A DNA stretch of 64,000 bases from Algiphilus sp. (GTDB lineage Bacteria > Pseudomonadota > Gammaproteobacteria > Nevskiales > Nevskiaceae): positions 1 to 64,000 of the forward strand of contig NZ_JAGLEJ010000013.1 of assembly GCF_023145115.1 (NCBI RefSeq), given 5' to 3'. Positions within the stretch are counted from its first letter, which is position 1; every line of letters starts with the position of its first letter. Below are positions 56,992-64,000 of the stretch, piece after piece. The translations under genes were made by a program, and so were the position numbers. The notes beneath the pieces are model-generated. The model made no database searches and was not told the DNA's origin. It was given only the letters and a program-made list of their open reading frames with translations.

Positions 56992-58137
56992 ATGCCCGTC
57001 TACTTCGACCACAACGCCACCACGCCGCTGCACCCCGAGGCGCTCGAGGCAATGCAGCCGCATCTGACCCGGCCCTTCGGCAACCCGGCCAGCGTGCATC
57101 GCTTCGGGCGCGCCGCGCACGCCGCGGTGCAGCGCGCGCGCGACGAGGTCGCTGCGCTGCTGGGCTGTCGCGCCACCGAGGTGGTGTTCACCAGCGGCGG
57201 CACCGAGTCCGACAACCTCGCGGTCAAGGGCGTGGCGGCCGCGCAGCCGGGTCGTGCGGTGCTCTATGGCGCCACCGAGCACCCCGCGGTGCTGGAGGCC
57301 GCCGAGGCGCTCCGCGCGACCGGCACGCCGGTCGAGGTCATTCCGGTGGGCACCGACGGTCATCCCGACTGGCAGTGGCTGGAGGCGCGGCTGGTGCACG
57401 GCGACGTGGCGCTGGTCTGCCTGATGGCGGCCAACAACGAGACCGGCGTCGTCCAGGACATCGCCCGCGCCGCGCGGCTCGCCCACGCCCACGACGCACT
57501 GCTGCATGTCGATGCGGTGCAGGCCGCCGGCAAGATGCCGCTCGACTTCGCGGGCGTCGACATCGACCTGCTGGCCGTTTCGGCCCACAAGCTCTTCGGC
57601 CCGCGCGGCGTCGGGGCGCTGATCGTGCGCGCCGGCGTCACCGTGCAGCCGCTGCACCACGGCGGCGGCCACGAGGACAACCTGCGCAGCGGCACCCTCA
57701 ACGCGCCCGGCATCGTCGGTTTCGGCGCCGCCTGCCGGCTCGCGCAGCAGGGCATGGCGGAGCGCGATGCGCATTGCCGGGCGCTGCGGGACCGGCTCGA
57801 GGCCGGCCTGGGCGCCATGGACAACGTCACGATCTTCGCGCGGGAGCAGGAACGTCTGGCCAATACCTGCCAGTTCGCGCTGCACGGCTTCGACGGCGAG
57901 GCCATGGTCATGGCCTTCGACCGCGAAGGCTTCGCGGTGTCGTCAGGGTCGGCCTGCCACAGCGAGCACGGCGCACCCAGCCACGTGCTGATGGGCATGG
58001 GCATCGAGCACGACCTCGCCAAGGCGGCGGTGCGGGTCAGCGTGGGGCCGGACAACACCGAAGCCGATATCGACAACCTCCTGGCCGCGCTGTCGCGGAT
58101 CCGGGAAACCCCGATGGCGGCGGTGGCAGCGGTCTGA
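56992..58137 (+). CDS. Cysteine desulfurase, NifS-like (first of two)
   Basis: The 381-residue PLP enzyme has YFDHNATTPLHPEAL at the N-terminus, the PLP lysine in SAHKLFGPRGVG (about Lys197), HHGGGHEDNLRSGTLN, and the catalytic loop cysteine in SSGSACHSEHGAPSHVL. It releases sulfur from cysteine as enzyme persulfide for Fe-S clusters or thio-modifications. It is followed 4 bases later by a second desulfurase, so the two are co-translated. Confidence 0.9.
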   Translation: MPVYFDHNATTPLHPEALEAMQPHLTRPFGNPASVHRFGRAAHAAVQRARDEVAALLGCRATEVVFTSGGTESDNLAVKGVAAAQPGRAVLYGATEHPAVLEAAEALRATGTPVEVIPVGTDGHPDWQWLEARLVHGDVALVCLMAANNETGVVQDIARAARLAHAHDALLHVDAVQAAGKMPLDFAGVDIDLLAVSAHKLFGPRGVGALIVRAGVTVQPLHHGGGHEDNLRSGTLNAPGIVGFGAACRLAQQGMAERDAHCRALRDRLEAGLGAMDNVTIFAREQERLANTCQFALHGFDGEAMVMAFDREGFAVSSGSACHSEHGAPSHVLMGMGIEHDLAKAAVRVSVGPDNTEADIDNLLAALSRIRETPMAAVAAV

Positions 58138-58141
58138 CGCG

Positions 58142-59284
58142 GTGACCATCTACCTCGACCACGCCGCAACCACGCCGCTGGCGTCCGAAGCCTGGGCAGT
58201 CATGCGCGCGCACCTGGCGCCGGGCGCGGAACACGCCAATGCGGCGTCCGACCACGCCCCGGGCGCGCGCGCCGCCGAGGCGGTCGCCGCCGCGCGCGCG
58301 CAGGTGGCGGCACTGATCGGCGCCCGACCCGACGAGATCGTGTTCACCTCGGGTGCCACCGAGGCCGACAACCTCGCGCTCAAGGGCAGCCTGGACTATC
58401 TGGGCGGTGGTCACGTCGTGACCACCCGCATCGAGCACAAGGCCGTGCTCGATGTCGCGCAGCATCTGGAGACGCTCGGCACGCCGGTGACGCGCGTGGC
58501 GCCCGGGGCCGACGGGCGGGTCACCGCCGAGGCGGTGGCCGCGGCCATGCGCCCGGACACCGCGCTGGTCTCGGTAATGTGGGTCAACAACGAGACCGGC
58601 GCCGTCAATCCGGTGCCCGAGATCGCGCGGCTGTGCGCCGAGCGCGCGGTCCGCTTCCACACCGACGCCGCTCAGGCGGCCGGACGCGTGCCCATCGATG
58701 TCGGCGCCGTGCCGGTCTCGCTCCTCAGCCTGTCGGCGCACAAGTGCTACGGGCCCCAGGGCATCGGCGCGCTCTACGTCCGCCGCCGGCCGCGGGCGCG
58801 CGTGACCCCGCAGCAGCACGGCGGCGGGCACGAGCAGGGCATGCGCTCGGGCACGCTGCCCACGCACCAGATCGCCGGCTTCGGCGCTGCCGCCGCGCTC
58901 GCCGCCGCGCGGGTGGATGCCGACGCCGCCCATGCCCGCGCGCTGGCGGATCGCCTGCGCGCGGGCCTCGCGCCGCTGCCGGGCCTCCTGGTCAACGGCG
59001 ACCCGGCAGTGTGTGTGCCGCACATCGTCAACATCGGATTCGATCGCGTGCACGGCGAGGCGCTGCGCGCGGCCACCGCCGAGCTGGCGGTGGCCTCGGG
59101 GTCGGCGTGCTCGGCGGCGGCCGCCGAGTCGAGCTACGTGCTGCGCGCGCTCGGTCGCGACGACCGGCAGGCCGGCGCCGCGCTGCGCATCTCGACCGGC
59201 CGAGACACGACCCTCGCGCAGATCGATCGCGCCGTGGCCGTGATCGGCGAAGCGGTGACGCGTCTGCGCGCGATCGCGGCATGA
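58142..59284 (+). CDS. iscS: Cysteine desulfurase, IscS-like with shortened C-terminus
   Basis: The 380-residue PLP enzyme matches IscS through YLDHAATTPL, VFTSGATEADNLALKG, SAHKCYGPQGIGALYVRRRPR, HGGGHEQGMRSGTLP and the loop ASGSACSAAAAESSYVLRALG. It ends at VTRLRAIAA, whereas E. coli IscS continues for about 20 more residues that contact IscU. GTG start. It lies between another desulfurase and the IscU-like gene. Confidence 0.85.
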   Translation: MTIYLDHAATTPLASEAWAVMRAHLAPGAEHANAASDHAPGARAAEAVAAARAQVAALIGARPDEIVFTSGATEADNLALKGSLDYLGGGHVVTTRIEHKAVLDVAQHLETLGTPVTRVAPGADGRVTAEAVAAAMRPDTALVSVMWVNNETGAVNPVPEIARLCAERAVRFHTDAAQAAGRVPIDVGAVPVSLLSLSAHKCYGPQGIGALYVRRRPRARVTPQQHGGGHEQGMRSGTLPTHQIAGFGAAAALAAARVDADAAHARALADRLRAGLAPLPGLLVNGDPAVCVPHIVNIGFDRVHGEALRAATAELAVASGSACSAAAAESSYVLRALGRDDRQAGAALRISTGRDTTLAQIDRAVAVIGEAVTRLRAIAA

Positions 59285-59676
59285 GCGCATCCGCGGCGAT
59301 CGGGCCGGAACGCTACCCGCCGGCGGTGTGGCAGCGCTTCGCCGCGCCCGCGCACGCCGGTGCCCCTCCGGAAGCGGTGAGCGCCTGCGCCCGCGATGCG
59401 GCGCATCAGCTCGAGATCGGCTTCCACGCCGGGGCCCGGGGCGTGCGCTTCAGCGCCGTGGGATGCCCGACCACCATCGCCGTGGCCGACTATTGCGCCG
59501 AGATCTGGAGCGCGGCCGGCGAGCCGCCATCGACGCAGGCTATCGTCGATGCCCTTGAAATCGCGGAAGACCGTCGCCACTGTGTGCGGTTGTGCGAGGA
59601 TGCCGTTCGCGCGCTGCAGGCGCGCATGGCCGAATCGCCATCCCGCGAAGTTCACCGGAACAGGCAGGCATCATGA
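59281..59676 (+). CDS. Divergent IscU-like Fe-S scaffold protein lacking the LPPVK motif
   Basis: The 131-residue protein aligns with IscU: cysteines in SACARD, AVGCPTTIAVADYCAEIW and RRHCVRLCEDAVRAL correspond to IscU Cys37, Cys63 and Cys106. The N-terminal spacing is shorter, the Asp of the PACGD motif is displaced, and the HscA-binding LPPVK is replaced by IAEDR. It overlaps the stop of the desulfurase and the start of iscA (ATGA both sides), which supports a role as scaffold or sulfur acceptor. Confidence 0.75.
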   Translation: MSASAAIGPERYPPAVWQRFAAPAHAGAPPEAVSACARDAAHQLEIGFHAGARGVRFSAVGCPTTIAVADYCAEIWSAAGEPPSTQAIVDALEIAEDRRHCVRLCEDAVRALQARMAESPSREVHRNRQAS

Positions 59677-60017
59677 GCATCTCCGTCACCCAGGCCGCAG
59701 CAGACCGCATCCGCCGTCAGCTTGCCGAGCGCGGGCAGGGCATAGGCCTGCGCGTGGGCGTGACCACGACCGGCTGCTCGGGCAACGCCTACAAGCTCGA
59801 CTACGCCGACGAGATCGGTGAGCACGACGTCACCTTCGAGGAGAACGGCGCCACCGTGGTGGTCGCCAGGCGCGATCTCCCCATGCTGGACGGCCTGCGC
59901 GTCGATTTCCGGCGCGAGGGGCTGAACGAGGTCTACCGCTTCGACAACCCCAATGCCACCGGGCTCTGTGGCTGCGGCGAGAGCTTCCACTACCAGGAAG
60001 AGAACGCCGCGACCTGA
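59673..60017 (+). CDS. iscA: A-type iron-sulfur carrier IscA
   Basis: The 114-residue protein has the three ligand cysteines of A-type carriers in TTGCSGNAYKL and GLCGCGESFHY. The N-terminus MSISVTQAAADRI and DFRREGLNEVYRFDNPNA follow IscA closely. It passes Fe-S clusters to target enzymes. Last gene of the reduced ISC operon, with no hscB, hscA or fdx after it. Confidence 0.9.
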   Translation: MSISVTQAAADRIRRQLAERGQGIGLRVGVTTTGCSGNAYKLDYADEIGEHDVTFEENGATVVVARRDLPMLDGLRVDFRREGLNEVYRFDNPNATGLCGCGESFHYQEENAAT

Positions 60018-60152
60018 TTCGGCCCGGCCGCCGCCGGGAACGCCCCGCTCGGCTGGTGGTCCATGCGGGGCACGGTTAGAATGGCGGGCTTTGTCGGATG
60101 CGCCGGTACCGGCCGTGTCCCCCCGCACTATCCCTAACCTGGAGTTCCTTGC

Positions 60153-60584
60153 ATGGCGGTCGAACGCACCCTTTCCATCATCAAGCCCGACGCGGTGGCG
60201 GCCAACGTCATCGGCGAGATCTACAGCCGCTTCGAGCAGGCCGGCCTGAAGATCGTCGCGGCGCGCATGCTGCACCTGACCCGCAGCGAGGCGGAGGGTT
60301 TCTACGAGGTGCACCGCGAGCGGCCGTTCTTCACCGATCTGGTCAACTTCATGGTCAGCGGTCCCGTGGTCGTGCAGGTGCTGGAAGGCGAGGACGCGGT
60401 GTCGCGCAACCGCGAGATCATGGGCGCCACCAACCCCAAGGAAGCCGCCCAGGGCACGATCCGCGCCGACTACGCGCAGTCCATCGACGAGAACGCCGTG
60501 CACGGCTCGGACAGCGCCGAGAACGCCGCGCGCGAGATCGCCTACTTCTTCCGCGCCACCGAGATCGCGCCGCGTACGCGATAG
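60153..60584 (+). CDS. ndk: Nucleoside diphosphate kinase
   Basis: The 143-residue protein has ERTLSIIKPDAV at the N-terminus and the phospho-acceptor His117 in NAVHGSDS. It balances nucleoside triphosphate pools. A possible -10 element (TAGAAT) lies about 75 bases upstream. It heads the conserved ndk-rlmN-pilF-rodZ-ispG run. Confidence 0.97.
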   Translation: MAVERTLSIIKPDAVAANVIGEIYSRFEQAGLKIVAARMLHLTRSEAEGFYEVHRERPFFTDLVNFMVSGPVVVQVLEGEDAVSRNREIMGATNPKEAAQGTIRADYAQSIDENAVHGSDSAENAAREIAYFFRATEIAPRTR

Positions 60585-60591
60585 GGCCATC

Positions 60592-61718
<1,127 letters not shown>

Positions 61719-61722
<4 letters not shown>

Positions 61723-62492
61723 CGCACCGCCTGCCCGCAAGCGTGCTGCTGATCGCGGGCGCGCTGGCCGTATCCGCCTGCGTCAGCACCGGCGGTCCGC
61801 GTGGTGCCGATGCGCGCGAAGCCGCACGCGCCAACACCGAGCTCGGTGCCGGCTATATCCGCCGCGGCCGCAACGACGCCGCGCGCGAGAAGCTGGAGAA
61901 GGCGCTGACGCTCGACGACCGCTATGCGCCCGCGCATGCCACCTATGCGCTGCTGCTGGCGCGGCAGGGCGAGGACGCCGGCGCCGACAACCATTTCCGG
62001 CAGGCGCTGCGGCTGGCGCCGGAGGATCCGGACATCCGCAACAACTACGGCGCCTATCTGTGCGCGCGCGGCCGTGCCGACGCCGCCGTCGAGCAGTTCG
62101 CGCGCGCCGCCGAAGTGCCGGGCTACGTGGGCCGTTCCACGGCCCTGACCAACGCCGGCCTGTGCCTGCGCGACGCCGACCCCGCACGCGCCGAGGGCTT
62201 CCTGCGCCGGGCGCTCGAAGCCAATCCGCAGAATCCCACCGCGATGGCGCAGCTGGCCTGGGTGAGCTACCGGCAGGGCGAGTACATGAGCGCGCGCGCC
62301 TTCCTCTCGCGCTACGATCGGATTGCAGACCCGTCGGCGGAAGTGCTCTGGCTGGGGGCGCAGACCGAGGCCGCGCTGGGCGACCATCAGGCGGCAGCGG
62401 AATACCGCAATCAACTCGCGGCACAATATCCGGATTTCGAAGCGCCCGCGCTCGCCGCGCCGCCGTCGCAGCCCAACAGCGACACACCATGA
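61719..62492 (+). CDS. pilF: Type IV pilus biogenesis/stability lipoprotein PilF (PilW)
   Basis: The 257-residue lipoprotein has a lipobox ALAVSAC at the N-terminus and about five tetratricopeptide repeats (NTELGAGYIRRGRNDAAREKLEKAL, HATYALLLARQGEDAGADNHF, NNYGAYLCARGRADAAVEQF). PilF helps the PilQ secretin assemble in the outer membrane. It overlaps rlmN and rodZ by ATGA junctions, the usual gene order. Confidence 0.92.
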
Positions 62493-63391
62493 CCGATACC
62501 GAAACCGACACCGCCCGGCCGCGCGCGCCGGAACCCGAAGCCGCGGGCGAAGCGACTGCGGCGACCGCTTCGCCCGGCGAGATGCTGCGCGAGGCACGCG
62601 AGGCACGCGGCATCTCGGTCGCCGATCTGGCGGAGGCGTCCAAGCTGCCCCAGGCCACCATCATGGCGCTGGAGTGCGACGACTTCGAGATTCTCAAGGA
62701 ACCGGTCTACGTCCGCGGCTACTACCGCAAGTGCGCGCTGACGCTCGAAACCGACGTCGATGCCGTGGTCGGCGCCTACGAGCGCAAGGCCCGCCCCGCA
62801 GCGCCGGCGCTGCCCGACAAGATCCCGGTGGTGGCCGGTGGCGGCGTGTCCTTCGTGCGCCGGCTGCTCCAGCTGCTGCTCATCCTGGTGGTGATCGGCC
62901 TGTTCGCCATGGTCGGCTGGTGGCTGCTGCAGACGCCGGTGACCGACGGCACCGCCACCGGCGACCCCCTCTTCGGCACCAGCGAGGAAGAGCGCCCGGC
63001 TGCCGGTGACGAATCCGGCGCGGCGGAAGCCGCGGACGCCGCGGATGCGACGACGGCGGCGCCGGCCGAATCCGGTGCGGAGGCCGCACCCGGCAGCGAA
63101 GCGGTGGCCGAGGCCCCCGCCGCCGGCACCGATACCGGCGAGGCGGCCGGTTCGCCGGTCCTGAGCCTGCGTTTCGAGGAGAACTCCTGGCTGCGCGTGC
63201 GCGATGCGGGTGGCCGGACCCTGATCAACGATCTGATGAACGCCGGCAGCAGCGAGCGCATCGAGGGCGAGACCCCGCTGACGCTCTTCGTCGGCTACGC
63301 GCCCGGCACCGATGCGCGCTGGCGCGGCGAGCGGGTCGATCTGGCCGCGGTCACGCGCAGCAACAACACGGCCGAGATCACGCTCGAGTAG
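62489..63391 (+). CDS. rodZ: Cytoskeletal protein RodZ
   Basis: The 300-residue protein has a cytoplasmic Cro/C1-type HTH (about 28-95; GEMLREAREARGISVADLAEASKL, VYVRGYYRKCALTL), a membrane helix near 128-150, a long Ala/Glu-rich periplasmic linker, and a C-terminal beta domain (SLRFEENSWLRVRDAGGRTL). It links MreB to the elongation complex and helps set rod shape. It overlaps pilF and precedes ispG. Confidence 0.93.
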   Translation: MTDTETDTARPRAPEPEAAGEATAATASPGEMLREAREARGISVADLAEASKLPQATIMALECDDFEILKEPVYVRGYYRKCALTLETDVDAVVGAYERKARPAAPALPDKIPVVAGGGVSFVRRLLQLLLILVVIGLFAMVGWWLLQTPVTDGTATGDPLFGTSEEERPAAGDESGAAEAADAADATTAAPAESGAEAAPGSEAVAEAPAAGTDTGEAAGSPVLSLRFEENSWLRVRDAGGRTLINDLMNAGSSERIEGETPLTLFVGYAPGTDARWRGERVDLAAVTRSNNTAEITLE

Positions 63392-63401
63392 CGAGGGTTC
63401 C

Positions 63402-64000
63402 ATGCGATCCACGCACCAGATCCAGCGTCGCAAGAGTCGCCAGATCCGCGTCGGCCGCGTCGCCGTGGGCGGCGACGCGCCGGTGGCGGTTCAGACCATG
63501 ACCAGCACCGACACCGAGGATGTCGACGCCACGGTCGCCCAGATCAAGGCCTGCATGAAGGCCGGTGCCGACATCGTGCGGGTGTCGGTGCCCACCCTCA
63601 AGGCGGCCGAGGCCTTCGGCGAGATCCGCAAGCAGGTCGGGTACACGCCGCTGGTCGCCGACATCCACTTCAACTACAAGTGCGGCATCGCCGCCGCCGA
63701 GGCCGGGGCCGACTGCCTGCGCATCAATCCCGGCAACATCGGCGGCGAGAAGAAGATCGCCGAGGTGGTCGCCTGCGCGCGCGCCCATCGCATCCCGATA
63801 CGCGTCGGCGTCAACGCCGGCTCGCTGGAGCGCGACCTGCAGGAGAAGTACGGCGAGCCCAATGCCGACGCGCTGGTGGAGTCGGCGCTGCGCCACATCG
63901 ACATCCTCGACCGCTTCGATTTCCCGGACTTCAAGATCAGCCTCAAGGCCTCCGACGTGTTCATGACCGTCGACGCCTACCGCAAGCTCGCCGCTCGGAT
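63402..64000 (+). CDS. ispG: 4-hydroxy-3-methylbut-2-enyl diphosphate synthase, partial
   Basis: The first 199 codons are present; the gene runs past the window end. The N-terminus RRKSRQIRVGRVAVGGDAPV and segments VQTMTSTDTEDVDATV, VADIHFNYKCGIAAAEAGAD and RINPGNIGG identify IspG (GcpE), the Fe-S enzyme of the MEP isoprenoid pathway. The cluster-binding domain lies beyond the window. It follows rodZ by 10 bases, as in most gammaproteobacteria. Confidence 0.96.
   Translation, partial: MRSTHQIQRRKSRQIRVGRVAVGGDAPVAVQTMTSTDTEDVDATVAQIKACMKAGADIVRVSVPTLKAAEAFGEIRKQVGYTPLVADIHFNYKCGIAAAEAGADCLRINPGNIGGEKKIAEVVACARAHRIPIRVGVNAGSLERDLQEKYGEPNADALVESALRHIDILDRFDFPDFKISLKASDVFMTVDAYRKLAAR

Overview
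The window is very GC-rich, almost fully coding, and carries a typical gammaproteobacterial housekeeping set: rsmI-rnpB, lpoA-yraN, creBC, tgt, yajC-secDF, suhB/trmJ/cysE and ndk-rlmN-pilF-rodZ-ispG. Together with a complete cbb3 oxidase operon, glucosylglycerol synthesis, a Gram-negative (class GN) sortase system and several monooxygenase-type genes, this suggests a free-living, probably marine or halotolerant gammaproteobacterium, perhaps from the Nevskiales/Salinisphaerales/Algiphilus neighbourhood. The taxonomic guess is inference from gene content only.

Layout. 0-2.6 kb (minus strand): a translationally coupled operon of a Na/Pi-cotransporter-like protein, ArsC and a DUF938 methyltransferase. 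2.6-3.4 kb: palindromes, a duplicated rnpB 3' end, and rnpB itself. 3.4-8 kb: rsmI diverging from lpoA-yraN-FAD oxidase. 8.3-12.1 kb: ferredoxin reductase, ferredoxin, AraC and LysR regulators, which look somewhat less GC-biased by eye. 12.1-17.6 kb: sortase, its VIT/vWA target protein and a ferritin-like protein, divergent from creBC with a CreB-box-like site between them. 17.7-27.7 kb: accessory oxidation genes, namely a TetR-controlled operon of SDR, diiron protein, half-monooxygenase and full monooxygenase; then a cupin, a Baeyer-Villiger-like monooxygenase, an AraC regulator and another SDR. 27.7-30.1 kb: a four-gene small-GTPase/Roadblock operon. 30.3-39.8 kb: ccoNOQP, an extra small membrane protein, ccoG, a very short ccoH-like gene, ccoI, ccoS, a TauE/SafE-like protein and hemN, preceded by an FNR/Anr box. 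39.9-54 kb: tgt, then a 9.7-kb accessory block (glutathione peroxidase, sodium:solute symporter, glucosylglycerol-phosphate synthase/phosphatase, MFS transporter, porin, acyl-CoA dehydrogenase), then yajC-secD-secF. 54-60 kb: suhB, trmJ, cysE and a reduced ISC cluster (two cysteine desulfurases, an IscU-like protein, IscA). 60-64 kb: ndk-rlmN-pilF-rodZ-ispG (truncated by the window).

The most unusual features are: (1) four copies of an imperfectly palindromic ~100-140 bp repeat, two of them forming 101-bp inverted repeats (93% identical) around cysE, and two sitting just downstream of perfect 21-23 bp terminal-inverted-repeat elements; (2) the reduced ISC locus, which lacks iscR, hscBA and fdx and whose IscU-like protein also lacks the LPPVK chaperone motif; (3) the sortase/CreBC locus with an atypical sorting signal; and (4) a Na/Pi-transporter-like protein without its signature motifs, coupled to arsC.
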